Source of the DNA: Hydractinia symbiolongicarpus
Lineage: Eukaryota > Cnidaria > Hydrozoa > Anthoathecata > Hydractiniidae
Direction of reading: 5' to 3'
DNA length: 64,000 nucleotides
Assembly (NCBI RefSeq): GCF_029227915.1
Contig: NC_079885.1
Span: 17,557,001-17,621,000 of the forward strand
Below are positions 33,762-46,889 of this stretch, piece by piece. Under the pieces are notes generated by a model that saw nothing but the letters and a program-made list of their open reading frames with translations, made no database searches and was not told the origin of the DNA. The stretch's first letter is position 1. Every line of letters begins with the position of its first letter. Position numbers and translations under genes: made by a program.

Positions 33762-36700
33762 ATGGAATATCAAAACTTGAATCCAAAAGTTACGACAACA
33801 TTATTAAAGAGAGAAGAATCACCTTTGAATGTCAAAGCTATCGGCGGATTGGGTAAGAAGACTCTCTATCTCATTTAAAAATAAAAAACTGTGTTAAATG
33901 TGATATTGTAATAAAATGTGCTTAAGGGTAAGCTTTATTCTGATTTATGTGAGGACATTACGGGTATCACATTGAAGTACTAAATACACGTTATACAAAT
34001 CTATATAATAATACGCTTGTGTGAGTGACCACGTGAGTCCACGACACGCAAAGTATGAGTCACTTTCTTACGACGTGGCATTACGCTAAAATTTACCAAG
34101 TAAAAAAAACGTAAATCAGGGGCTTACTATTTTTAAACATTTAATTCTTTTTTCTTATTACTTTAGAAAATAAAACTCTTTTTTTATTTTATTAAAACTA
34201 ATTTTTTTTTATCCTTAAATGTTTCTATATGTTTTTTTGTTTTAAAATCCCCGGTTGTTATAGATAGAATATTTTAATTTTACCCCCGGTTTACCATGTG
34301 TGCGCCGTATCTCACGGAAACAAAGTTCATCAACTGAAAAAAGAAAACCGAAGCAAAGAAGGTTGTCTCTTTTTCAAAGTAATCCTGAAAAAAGTTATTT
34401 CAAACAGTATTTACTCATCACGAGGTTAGATTAAAGCATATTTGTTTCTTCTATCATTTTTGAGTTCTGGGACCGAGGTTGCTTTCTTTTTTTTAAAAAA
34501 ACTATTGGAATCGAATATGAATGATGTAATTCGAATGTGAAATGTAAAAAACAAACTGTTGTGTTGTTGTCGAACGAAGTTGGTGTTGTTAGTTAGAAAT
34601 ATTTCTAACGTACGATGACAAAGAGAACTGATTGGAAATGTATCAGGCAATTGTATATATCTTTAATGCGTTCTTTTTGGGATGAAGCGAAGTTTAGTAT
34701 TCGAAGTAAAAAACTGATTGAACTTTCATCCCAGAGAACGCTAGCAAGCTACCTACTGAGAAAGCGGAAGAAAAGCAGGTGTGTTGTTTAGATTATTTAG
34801 TAGAGAAATGAATTTGGGTATATAACGATTTTTTACCCGTTTCTTTCAGAACTAAATTTTTCCTTAAATATTAAGTTTATTGTTGTGTCTGGCGCCGGAA
34901 AATATTTTCTTTAAGCACTTATTTTGTAAGAATATACTCTGAAAAGTGGGTGAGAAGTTTAGAATATCCTAAGAATATGTCTAAGCTTGATAGTTTGTTT
35001 TAAATATAAACATTTGTATGACGCACAAAATTGATTAGAAGTTTACTTTTTTATTGTATATCAAACGAACTGAACTTTCTTATGTCCAAGCAATGGGCCG
35101 TTACATGTAGTAGAAATTGCCATTAGCTAGCTAAAGTAACTTATAGCATGCTTTATTTTATTAAGGCATTATATATTTTCAAGCCATAATCATGCTAAGA
35201 ACATATTGAGAATAATTAGGATAGCATTTGTCAAAAAAGTTAAGAACATCGAGGCTGAAACTAAAACACACTATTCTTATAAAAACAGCGTGTGAAGAAT
35301 ATACATAAACTGTAAAAAGTAACTTTTCCGTTGTTACTGTTTTCAACAGTGTAATACAGTGTTGATGTCGTTATAAAAAACCTGGACTTAAAACATTTAA
35401 ATCATTGTTTACATCTGTTACGTTACGATTCTTAAATTCGAAAACGCTACATTGTTATCTTTGATTTTATGCGTGATTTTCTTGATTAAAAGTTTTGGTC
35501 TGTAAAGCAAACTGTACTTTTAATACTTTGGATTGAAATATTTCAGTAGATATACAATATACCAAATGATTCAAGTTTTTATATTTCTCTTTTATGAGTT
35601 TTCAACTATTAATTTCTTATATTTTGAGTATAGCTTTGAAAGGTTTACCGTATGCAATAGACTGAATAGCTGATTTGTACAGTGTGGAAATTTTGTAATA
35701 ACTTTTTTTGTATAACTTGGCAAAATATGTCGGTTTTTAAATGTCTGATATACTTTTTTCCCTGGTTGGCAAAGCAAGTATAATTTTAAGCAGATTTCGC
35801 TTTCTAAGTAACGGTTGTTAGACGCCTTTGATTTTGTTATTTTGCATTTTGCTTTTTTTTTTGTTTCACCTGTTTATATTTTCAACGGTTTGACTTCAAC
35901 GAGTATCTATATTATAATGCCCGTATACGTCCGTCCTTCCGTCTGTCCATTACACGCATTTCATGTCGATATTTAGTGAGATGTATTTTGAAATGCTTTG
36001 GTAAACTTCTTTCCGAATAATTTTCGCATTGTCAGAGGGTCAGAGCAAGTATTTTAGTAGATTTAGATTTTAAATTTCACATATATACTGCAGTTGTTGG
36101 ACACCTTCAATTTTTTGGTCATTTATATAATCATGCAGATTGTAAAATTCGCACTGCTGTATTCTTTGCTTTTTGATGGTATATCTGTTCTGTAAATTAA
36201 ATGAGAAATACAGTGGATTCTTCCACGGGAATTCGGCTAGTCCCTATTAATTTTCTATATTTATCTGTTTTAGGCATTCTTCAGATCTTAATTGGTTTAG
36301 TGTCCATTGGCTTAGGTTCAGCATGTTATTACTACTATGACCAAAACTATTGGGTGGCAAGCGTAGCTGGCGGAATATGGATAGGTTGTATCATCTTAAT
36401 AAGTGGCTGTTTTGCCAGTTTATTAGGTTACTTCACCAAAAGTAAATGCTTGTTGGGGATAACACTTATGCTTGCCCTTTTTGCAATCACTGGTTGTACT
36501 TTTAATGCTGTTGTTTCATTCAAAGCAGCAAGGTTAGTATGACCACTACTTGATTTTACCTATAAAAAAAATAATTTGCGGTTTGCCATTTATACTATCA
36601 AAATGTTTGAAAAAGCATGTTCAATTCGGATTAGTTAGAATGCAAAACTGAAAAGTTAAGACATGATTAAGCAATGCAAAAAATACTGAAGTATTAGTAC

Positions 36701-39700
36701 GTCTTCTAAATCCAATACTTTGATTACGTTTTACAAAGTTGATATTAACGTTAAAATAAATTATACACTAAATTAATTAGTCTACATGCTTAGGAAATTA
36801 TCTTTAGCAGTTTCGATCAAATGATAGTTTTTTCAATGAATATATCAACAAATAAAATTACTGTATTCAAAGACAGTGTAATTTTGGATATTTTAATATT
36901 CCTGCTTTTTATAACCATATTTTAGGGGGTTTGAGGGGCATTTCTCGTTTTCAGGGCAGATGGTAATTTTACCACCCCCATTGAATGCTTTGACTACGAA
37001 ACTTGGCACAGTAACTATCAAACTATCAAAATAGAAGAAATGATTTGACATTAAATTATTACTGCTGACGTCAATATTTTTTTGTGACATCATCGTATTT
37101 CCAAAAGAAAGAATTGTTTACATTTTTTTGCGCAATTTGACTTTAATATGTCAAGGACAAGCATCTTTAGATCCGAAAAATGTTTTTTTAAACTCTATGT
37201 TAGAACTGTTATAATAAAAAAACTCAAATTTTTTCAACCATCCCTCGCACAAAATTGGTTTAAACTAATCTCTAGCTAATTTAAAAATCGTCTAATCAAA
37301 GGAAGAAAATAAATGCACTAAGTAAATGAGAAAAATTGTGATGTATACGTAGAATGTGATGTATACGTAGAATGTGATGTATACGTAGAATTGTGATGTA
37401 TATGTAGAATGTGATGTATACGTAGAATGTGATGTATACGTAGAATTGTAATGCATACGTAGAATGTAATGTATACGAAGAATTGTGATGTATACGTAGA
37501 ATGTGATGTATACGTAGAATTGTAATGTATACGTAGAATGTAATGTATACGAAATTGTGATATATACGTAGAATTGTGATGTATACGCAGAATGTGATGT
37601 ATACGTAGAATGTGTTGTTACGTAGAATTGTGATGTATACGTAGAATTGTGATGTATGCGTAGAATTGTGATGTATACGTAGAATTGTGATGTATACGTA
37701 GAATTGTCTACTCTTAAAATAAGCCCTTGCTACTCTCTACATACTCTCTCTCTTGTTAAATACTCCCGGAAGATTCCGCTAAGTTACGTGCCCACGTGAT
37801 TTACGTGCCTTAATGCTTTACGTGCCCGTGCATGCCTTGCCTGCCTACGTGTCTTCCGTTCATAGTTCTTTGCGTGCCCAAGTGCTTTAAACCGCCTACT
37901 TCCACGTGACTTGGTATTCAATGTTTCTTTGTGTTTTAGAAATATGAAATAAAGAAAAAAAAACATGAATACATATGGTAATTGAAAAGTAGGTACATAT
38001 AAGGCTTAATCATACACGCGGTTTCCATCAAGCTACACGTAAAGAATTTTGACATTTAAAAATAACTATTGCTTCAGTTTGAAAACACTATTCCTGTATA
38101 GCTTTAATACTTTAAATACTTTAAAGAAAATAAAGGAAAGTTTTTTATAGCCAAGAAAATATTAAAACCTTCGTTAGGATTATCCTTAGAATTTGAACTC
38201 ACAATTACAACTTTATTTCGTCAAGGGAAATCACTTTGTAAATTTTGGACATATGATTAATTTTCCAATTTTTTGGGGGGATTTTACCCTAAAACCGGGA
38301 GCAATTGGTCAATTTGGGCTGTTGTTGGCGTTTTTTCGTGTGAATTATGTCAGAAAATAAAGATAAATAACTTTTATTTGACTGTCATAATCTTCAAAGA
38401 GAATGCTAAAATTCGTTCTAGAACTGAAGTAGTTTAATTTAAAGCGAATATAGTGGTATTTTTGGCCAATTTCATAAGCAAAAAATTTCTTGTTACCATT
38501 TTGTCCTTTTCATAGCATATTGTAAGTGTGCCATGGTTAATTCAATTTAGAAAAAACTATCAAAATTTAAAACAAATTTTTTGTATTTTGATACAACGGA
38601 TCTCTACACAGACGAGAAAACATTGTGTATCAATTTTATGACTTCGACATTCTTCACTAATACTAAAAATATAACATATCACGTCCATGTAAAAATAATT
38701 ATTCTGTTATACTAATAACCGAATGGGAAATTCATGGTAGTTTAATGAATAAAGACAGAGAAAATAAAGACACGTAAAGCACCAAGGCACAAAATGCTCG
38801 TATACACGGAAGGCACGTTGAGCACTAAGAAACATAGGCACGTATGCACGCAGGGCACATAGAGCATTGAGGCACGTAATTTAGCAAACTCGTCTCAGAC
38901 TCTCTTATTCTACTCAATAGCTTTTATAAAGAGAAAGTTTGCTTCAGTGATTGGTCGAGCACATTTTCCAGCAATTCCGAGTACGGTTATAACGACTTTA
39001 ATGTTTATCAAGATTATTACCGAAAGTATTATGAAGAACAATACAATCAAAATAGCCGGAACAACGATCAAAATAATCGGGACAACGAAGAAGATGTATA
39101 TAATCGAGAAAAGAACGGTCAAGGTAACGAAGAGGATCGGTATAATAAAAGCGATGGAGGCAAAGAAGAGGGAAATGATGAAAATAACAAAGATGACGGA
39201 GATGGCAAATTTAACAATGTTCCGGAGGATTACTGGCCGTCCATATTTAAGAATTTTTGCACAGTGATAAAATACAACAGAATTTTATACGTCACTCTTG
39301 GTGTTACAATGATTATCGAGTTCCTTTTTGCCTTACTTCTAATCATATACACTTGCCTTGCTTTCCGATGTTGCAGTTCAAAATACACATATGGTGAGTT
39401 ACTAGCTGTGAATGATGTTTTGCTAGACTAAAAAAGCATATGTTTATATTTTTTTCCATAAGGGTGATCACGCGCTATTTTCCCGTAGAGTGTGGCTGTT
39501 TAGATCCTGAAATACTGATCAAAATAATGCCCATGTCGTGTTTAATGGTCTGTTCTGAAACGGCCCTAACTTTGAAAAATAGACTTTTACCCCCACACGG
39601 TTATTTTAAGTATTTGACCTGAAAGCGCAAAAAAAGGACTTTTCCTATCTGTATAATTTTAGAACTGCCTGGTTCGGTATTTTTTGTCATACACAATTTT

Positions 39701-41196
39701 ATCATATTATTATATAGTTATGTGGTAAGTATAATTTATGATACACGTTTCTTACAGGCGAAGCATATCATCAAATCAACGACGCGAAAAGACATCAATA
39801 CCAGATTCAAGATGCAACATCTCAACCAGCGTCTTACAACACTATGAACAAACAAGAAGGCCAGGTGCCATACAATCAACATATTAATGGACAACAGCCT
39901 CAGTCGCCACCTCCATATTACCCTAACTACGCACACTATCCAAATCAATACATGCATGGTTATTCCGTACACGCACCGTACTTAGATAGTGGAAGTAAAC
40001 CATTATTACATGCGTCACAACCTTCAGCCCCTATATTTAACGAACAAGCTGAAACGACGTTTGTTAATTCCCCACAGCCTTCGTCATACGGAATGAGCAT
40101 AGGAACAGCATCACCGTTTGGTGTGCAAACTAATGTTGCAATGGCATCAAATGAAATGGGAGGTGCTAATATAGGTCTTTCATCTGCTACTTCCAGTACA
40201 ATGGGTAATACAAATGTTTCTACTAATTCCACTTTTAAGGGAAATAGAGGACCAACTGTTGGTGTCAGTAATGAATTTGAGTCACCATTTTGTGGGCAAA
40301 CAAATGTTTCTACAACGTCAAACGGAATGGATAGTTCTAGTCTCTCAGTAGCTTCAGTAACTCCGTTTTCTTCTTTTGGTATGAGAAATGACGCAACAAT
40401 CCCTGCCCCTATGACTACTGGAGGAAATTTTGGGATGTCTTCTTCTGCATCATCTCTGTTTGGTGAAAAAACTATTTTAGGGATGACCACGAGTGAAACA
40501 GGGGCAACTAGTATGGGTGTCTCAACTGCAGGGTCAGGTAGTCAAATGGGTGGTAAACCTAATGGCCTAGCAGGTGCTACCCCAATGGGAACTGGTGGTT
40601 CAAATGTAAACATGACATCTGGCACTTCAACACCTTTCGGAGGACAGTCAAGCATTAATATGAAGTCGAATGGTGCTGGAACTTCAGACAATATGAGTAG
40701 AGCAAACCCGGGTAATCCTTTCGAATCCAACCTTGGAGTTGTTTCAACAAATCCTTCTCCTTCTGTTGGCATGAAAAATGACGCAAAAGGTCCTGCCACT
40801 ATGAATAATGGAAAAGCAGATGTAGGAATGACCTCCTCTTCTTTATCTCCTGGTGGCGGAAACACTAACTTGGGAATGACATCTGGTGGAATGGGGAAAA
40901 CAAGTATGGGTGTTTCTACTGCAGGCTCAGGAAGTTCGATGGGCGGTATAATTAATGGCTTAACAATGCCTACCCCAATGGGAACTGGTGGTACAAATGT
41001 AAACATGACATCTGGCACTTCAACACCTTTCGGAGGAAAGACAAACATTGGAATGAAGTCAAATGGTATTAGTGGAACTGGGGTTACTATAAGCTCAGGA
41101 AACACTACTAATCCTTTTAATGGTGCAACAAACACAGCTATTTCTTCTTCAGGGATGGACGTGACAAACAATGGAGTTTCTTCAACCTCTCCATAG
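33762..41196 (+). CDS. Four-span membrane protein with long low-complexity tail (MS4A/CD20-like topology)
   Basis: Four exons: 33762-33852, 36274-36532, 38972-39393 and 39758-41196. Phases 1, 2 and 1 match at each GT...AG junction, and the total gives 736 residues. A 30-residue N-terminus leads into three hydrophobic spans in exon 2 (GILQILIGLVSIGLG; WIGCIILISGCFASLLG; LGITLMLALFAITGC). An Asn/Asp/Glu-rich loop of about 100 residues follows, then a fourth span at about 219-248 (TMIIEFLFALLLIIYTC). The rest, about 480 residues, is a Gly/Ser/Thr/Met/Asn-rich tail with PPPY, NPF and PFG motifs and a repeated block. Spans 1-3 recall MS4A-type proteins, normally about 250 residues. Family assignment is tentative; membrane topology is firmer. 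Introns hold Helitron-like and minisatellite repeats. Confidence 0.75.
34000..34090 (+). mobile_element. Helitron-like 5' tip in intron 1
   Basis: TCTATATAATAATACGC after an A, as in the element at 57399. No matching 3' hairpin and CTAG found, so the right boundary is unknown. Confidence 0.35.
35906..36240 (+). mobile_element. Helitron-like element next to exon 2
   Basis: Starts TCTATATTATAATGCCC after an A and ends GTGGATTCTTCCAC, GGGAATTCGG, CTAG before a T. It ends 33 bases before exon 2 of the four-span gene, so the branch-point region and polypyrimidine tract lie immediately beside its 3' end. Confidence 0.65.
37338..37706 (+). repeat. 18/19-bp minisatellite in intron 2
   Basis: About 19 to 20 tandem copies of GTGATGTATACGTAGAAT, some with an extra T, and scattered substitutions. 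Each unit contains the near-palindrome GTATAC. Confidence 0.9.
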
Positions 41197-43079
41197 TAGC
41201 CAACAACTGCATTTACTCTATCGTAAAAGCTTGTATTAAATTTTGTAAAGTTATACTGGTTCTTGTAATTTGATTTACACCAAAAAGAAGATTGTTGCCC
41301 CTTAATTCAAAATCAAAAACAGAATCCATTTTGGACATTAATTTCTCATTTTTATGTTGAAACAGACACATTTTAGCTGATCTGTTGTAGATGGCAAGAA
41401 GTTTAGCAGACTGAGTGCACTAGCATGAATTTAACAATATCATTTAAATAATATATATATCTTCTTGTTATTACGAATTTTTCAACGTGAAAGTACTTTA
41501 ATCTTCTCCTTTAAGAAGCAAAAAGTCGTGTACATGCCAAACTACTTTTCAATTTAGGCTAGCGGTAGTTATAAATATCAAACGTTTGGAAATATTATGC
41601 TGGTGTATCGTTAAATACTAAAGAGTCCGGGAAAGTTGAGCAATACATTGTCAAATTGACAAGAGTAGGAAAACGTCTACAGTTTATTTACATATTTTAC
41701 CAGAAAATACAAGTATTAATTACCGCACGCTACAGAGTACAGTATGGCATATATTTTTCAAGTTCTGAAACATCTGTCTTGTGATTTTTCATGACTCCAA
41801 TATGAATCGAAATACGAAAAAACTTTTTCTAATGAAATAGACAACCACTGAATTACCTGTGGTATTAAAACCGTGACTATATATCTAAACAGTTAGTAAC
41901 GCATGACACACAAATAAATAAAAAGACAAAGAAAACAAACAATTAAAGTTAATTTACCATGAATATTATTAATTAATTTAGTTCGTGTATATTGATCTTT
42001 TAAAAATTCAGTTTTATGAAAAATTACTTCGCAAATTACATAATACATGACCGCAAGAGCTGTGTTTTCTTTTTAAAAATCTGATCCACACTAAGTCTCT
42101 TCCTCCCGTGGCGGCTATTTAGTTGTTCACGTTTTAGGTGAGCTTTTTAATAAAGGAATGTGGTTTGTTTATAAATTATGCATCTTCCTTTCTAAATCCC
42201 TCTAGTTTTAGAATTTATAGTCATCTATTGTTTGATTTTGAGTTCGTCTCTTGATGTGGGTAAAAGAGATACCAGCGTTGTAAAAACACTCTCTTCTCGA
42301 CGCATTTAATAAATTAGTAACATATTCTCAGGTAAAAATTTCCATAAGCATAGAAAAAACTGGATATTGTGCGCTCTCTCATGTTTTGTTTCTAAAAGCC
42401 ATTGTTCATTCTCTGGTTGCCAGTAACTCTTTTTTCTTTTTCGTACTTCTCAAATAATTAAAAAGAAGTTTTTAAGTACGTCTACATTTCGGCTGAGGCT
42501 GGCGAGGTTTTTTTAACACTCCTAAAATGTTATTTTTATGTATCATATCATCATACTTACAGATTGTGATATGTATTTTTAGAACTGGAAAATAAGAGGA
42601 TGTTAAAGTTTTCTTGTTTTAAGAACATACATGTATACTAGTGAACAAAACGATCAACTTATCGGAAATAATTTATTTCTTAGTGATCCTACCATCGTGT
42701 GCATAAATATTGGGAGGAAAAGGGGGAAAAATCACTAAGACAGCTAGAGGACTGTATTAGGCTATATAAGAAGGCCACGTAAGTATTCGCTAAAACGCCC
42801 AAGATAATATTTTATACTCCCTTACCAAATATTTACAGGGTATTGATATTGAAAAGCTTCCGAAAATTATTAAAAATAAAAAATATACACAATGTTTGGG
42901 TAGCGGATTTTTTTCGTAGTCCTCATAATTTTAGAGGCTTCCAGGTCGCGTGTTCGTCTTCTCGAGGTTGTTGTTCATTTTTGAATTTCTGATGATTGTG
43001 GAGAATTGGAGCTAAAATTGGAGTTGAAATCGAACTCTATAGGCGACGTGATTATTAAGTGAGAGGAGGCTTGGTACGA
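41197..43079. other. 3' flank of the four-span gene, no gene recognised
   Basis: AT-rich, probably including the 3' untranslated region. No coding frame or repeat that I can support. Confidence 0.4.
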
Positions 43080-44110
43080 CCCCGAACCTCGACTTTATGA
43101 AGACCAGTTTACAATCAAATACATTATTGAAATCAATAATTAAAACATTCCGATCGTTGTCCGATGTAACTCCCATAATTTTCTCTTTTGAAACTTCTTG
43201 TACTATATTGTTTTCAGTAGTAGATAGTTGAAAAATGTCCCGTAGCTTGTTGTTAGTTCTCCATTTCTGGAGTGAGAAATATCCTTTCCAAAACAGGAAA
43301 GTGCAATTTTTTAAAGAATTGCAAAGTTTCTTCTACGTTCACACTTCCTCCGATTAAATCTTCAACCAAAATGATTTTAAAATGGTCTCAATGAATTTAG
43401 GATTAAGTTCCTGTTGTTTCATACGTTCACGTGTAGTCTTGTTCAAGCAAAACGGTGACGCAAAAAACTAATCGAGCAAAACGATTTCAAACGATGAGGT
43501 TTGTCTGCGAAAACTTCGTCAAACCAGAGAAATCTCAGATAATCTCGATCGGCTTTGTTTACGCTTATTTGAAGGAACGCACGAAATGGTTAGCACGAAA
43601 GCGAAGAAGTATGTGGTATAATACAGGCATCAGTTATTCACCCTTGTACAAACAGTCATTCAAACTTGGTCCATTCTTTTTCACAGAAGCATTAAAAATG
43701 GTGTTCGTTGTATTTTTGTCATCCCAAATTACGCGCCGATATAGCCAGCAGTTGTGACCCCTTCTATAATTTCCAAACGCTTTTGTTCTAAAAAATACAT
43801 TATTATACTTTCTAAAAAGCTTGGGTTTTTCTTTCAATTTATCGTGCAATTTCAGAAGGCGTTGTTTGCTGAGCTTAAAATTGCAAGACAAATGGTTTTC
43901 TTAAAACGGTGGCGAAATTTCGTATCTGTTTTTAATAGTTTTCGAAATAATCTCCGCAAATTTATTATAATACCTATGCTTTCCCAAAACTTTTGCAATT
44001 TATTTTCGAGAGCTTGCACTTCATTATTTACCTCGCAGTCAATGCGTAGCATGTGTACTAGATTGATAGCACTGAAACAAACCCTTCCATGTTCGCGATC
44101 GACCACTTAG
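43080..44110 (-). pseudogene. BEL/Pao pol fragment, minus strand
   Basis: Minus-strand frames give KLQKFWESIGI (44106-43852), then a block with LLKLHDKLKEKP, KNTTNTIFNASVKKNGPSLN and DCLYKG (43891-43634). Continuing in shifted frames are SPFCLNKTTRERMKQQELNP, VEDLIGGSVNVEET and a GVTSDND-like block. This is the order in a BEL reverse transcriptase, up to the active-site region, where VED stands in place of VDD. Several stops and shifts. Text differs clearly from the copy at 896-4320, so a separate lineage. No LTRs found. Confidence 0.7.
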
Positions 44111-45054
44111 TACCCAACCTAACTCCATAACAACCAGTCTTTCCGGTGTACGTTTTACGTTTCCTGGAACAAAATTTCAAGTAAACGTCTGATTCTATTA
44201 GCATGTCAATCTCATGTCATTCCTTTCAAGCTAACTGAATTTGCCAGTACTAAATTTATAAAGCTTTTGTGAAAGGGAAACAAATACACGGTACCGAAAC
44301 ACAATTTACAACAATTTTTTGCGTGCCTGCTGTAGCATTATCGAGTTTTTTAAGCCGGATCTCCACGAGGACGAAAATGTCAAGGCGGGCTACTTTTTTC
44401 GCCGCTACACTGAAAAACATTAATCTCCACAGTTAAAGGAGCTAATGTTTGAAATAAAACAAACATGGATGAAGAACATAGAAGACATGGCGGAATTGTT
44501 GTAAAAAACGCATTTAAATCGCCTTTTTCTCATAAGAAAAAAAAAACAAATCAAGCTGTTGAAGATTCAAAATTTGCTAGCTGTTTTGGAGTTTCTAATG
44601 AAAGTATCTTTAGGTTGGCATGTTACTGAAGAAGTTGATTTTCTTTTTAATCCACAGGCGATGGTACATCTTCTGAGATATCACAAACGAAATTTTCATT
44701 CAGCAGTGTAATATTGCTGACTATGGATTTACTTCTTTTTTGTCCAAGCAACGCCTTAGATTTTTAGATTTTTTAATATCTTTTTTTGCAGTACAAGTGC
44801 TATAAAAGATAAAGCGAACTTAACATAAATCAAAATCTATGACATAAATTATATGGCTATAAATAAACTAAACAAGAGAATCAGTCATGCTGAAAAAGAA
44901 CCATATACACGAACACAAAACTCTACTCACGGTCTATTTGGAACATTTCTGAGAGTTGTTTCCACGCATTAAGGTTCGTAGTTCTGTCTTTATAGAATGA
45001 GTCTTCAGTATCTCACAAAACACCTAAAGTTTGTTAAAGTAGTGAGAACTACTT
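44111..45054. other. No gene recognised
   Basis: Intergenic sequence between the BEL fragment and a virus-like block. Nothing supported. Confidence 0.35.
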
Positions 45055-45200
45055 TAACAAATTCTTCTTTGTCGATATCTATGTGTATTTTGTTGCTGTT
45101 GTTGACTCAAAGCTTGTAGCTGTTGTTGTTGGCTAGAAACCTGTAGTAGCTGATGGCCACTACTAGCTTGCAATTGTTGTTGTTGGCTTGCAGTTTAATT
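45055..45200 (-). pseudogene. Gln-rich frame
   Basis: A minus-strand frame with runs of Gln (SQQQQLQ repeated three times) and a basic end before a stop. May be the C-terminus of a gene in the decayed block to its right. No start visible. Confidence 0.3.
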
Positions 45201-45543
45201 CATATTATTATTAGGAATCATACCAACAAAGGAAGGATAGTATGATGTGTACTCTGTCGACGTCATTATGTTTTTCTCGATTTGTATGCCTTCATCATTT
45301 ACTATACGTTGCGATTCTTTAACGAGATTTCGTAAATATTTTCAAGATTTTTTTCGTATGCAATTTCAACACAAGGTTTGCAATAAGGTCCGTCCGTTTA
45401 CGTTGAAGCGTCCTTGTACTTAGCTTTGCGGATTGCTTCAATAAGTTTGTCCTTATTCAATCTAGAAAAACGAGGAACGTGCAGTGATTTTGCGTTCATG
45501 TTTGTTTATATGGTTGGCATATAAATGGAGGTGATGCAGCATA

Positions 45544-46163
45544 CTACAACTCATCGAATATCTCGTCATCAGAGTCACTAAAATAGTGTACACAACAACA
45601 AGCAACCTCTTTATATTTACACTCTTCCAAGTAGGTTTGTACATGATAATTTCTTCCTTGTCTATAAATGCTTCTTATTTTTGTGATGGCTGTACACTCA
45701 TAACCTCCCTGTGGTATCTTTTTCTTATGGAAATTGGTTCTAAACTTACCTCCCACTCCTTGAGTTTAGGATTGATGTAACGATCTTTCTTTGCACTGAT
45801 GTTAGTGAACCCATGCCCTTCCAAAGACTCCACCTTGTTCAAAATCTCCTCGTATTTTTCTAACCATTCAGGATAGTCACCAAGATCAAACGACATCGTG
45901 AACGCAGAACCCTCACTGTATTGAGAGACACCCTGAGAGTAGATTCTTTTAGGGGTTTTTATCAAAAACGGTGATAGGTTGCCGTCTTGGTCCTGATATC
46001 CAATCATGAATCGCTCATCCTTGCCTTTGTTTGCTGGAATAGAATCACTCAGCACAAGGTTTTCAATTTTCACATCTTCAATATTTAGTGGTGTTGCGTT
46101 AGTGTAAAATTCCTTTGACTTAATGGTTTTGTCTCCAAATTTCAACATCTCTGAAAACCTCAA
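45544..46163 (-). pseudogene. Virus-like protein relic, possibly a DNA-virus ssDNA-binding type
   Basis: The frame 46163-45675 has FLIKTPKRIYSQGVSQYSEG, FTMSFDLGDYPEWLEKYEEI and INPKLKEW. A second frame, 45756-45544, continues the pattern (AITKIRSIYRQGRNYHVQ) and ends in an acidic DSDDEIFDEL tail. The arrangement KTP - F/YS.GV - Y(S/T)MS - L - W...NP - then a late I..I..G....Q strand recalls a protein of large DNA viruses and their integrated relatives. This is recognition from memory, not a search result. The change of frame near 45740 shows decay. Confidence 0.4.
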
Positions 46164-46298
46164 CTAGCATCTGATTATGAGCTTCGCGCTTTACAACAGA
46201 CCTAAGTCATAACATACGCAACTGCCTCCATTATATGTGATATACTCTTGATAACAATGCCAACATAATATTTTACCTTGCACCACAAGTCTCCGTCC

Positions 46299-46889
46299 TC
46301 ATTTGCATCTAACATACTCGTCAAGTATGCATTCACAATCATCGCATTGTTCTTTCATCGTTTTATCAATCTTCTCTTCTTCACCAACCTCAGCCTTTAG
46401 TTTTTCATTTTCTATTACCAGGCCCGCGACCATAATTGGCATATAGACATCAATAGAGACCGCAAGGCTACTAAAAAATGTTTCCATCATATCTTTAAAG
46501 ATTTTGGTATTTATTTATTATATACAAATTTATTTATCAATATTTGGATAAGGAGTATTCCCTGATTCAATCACGATTACTCCCACAATTTTGAGATCTC
46601 TTGCTTCTCGTCCTCCGACATACACTATATCGATCTGGATGCCAAGCTACACGGATTAGCTCACCATGTATAACAGTCTTAAATTTCCGCTTATGATTTA
46701 TCTTAGGATAGCTTTGAAATAGCTCTTGAGATAGGTTGTCATAATATTCCGCTTTATACATCGATAAATTATAGGCATTGGTGTACATGTCAAACAATTC
46801 TTCTTCTGATTGAACCTATGATCAATCCTCATCATCCTCTTCAACCCCTCCGCGCGTTGCTCAACGAAATAGATCGCCGTGTTTGCCAT
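46299..46889 (-). pseudogene. Neighbouring decayed frames of the virus-like block
   Basis: Three minus-strand frames. 46889-46698 starts MANTAIYFVEQRAEGLKRMM, and a second frame takes over to 46567 (LSMYKAEYYDNLSQELFQSY, RVAWHPDRY). A third lies at 46490-46299 and has a coiled-coil-like acidic stretch plus CDDCEC. The WHPDR motif occurs in giant-virus proteins of unknown function. All are interrupted. They share strand and compact spacing with 45544-46163, which supports one integrated, now decayed, block. Confidence 0.35.

Noticed and set aside
38947-39267. 106-codon plus frame rich in Ile/Lys/Thr
   Set aside because: Wrong frame of exon 3 of the four-span gene; the spliced frame gives an acidic loop and a membrane span and matches phases on both sides.
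39960-41171. Two long minus-strand frames (176 and 209 codons)
   Set aside because: They are antisense shadows of the low-complexity tail exon, whose plus-strand frame is joined in phase to upstream membrane exons.
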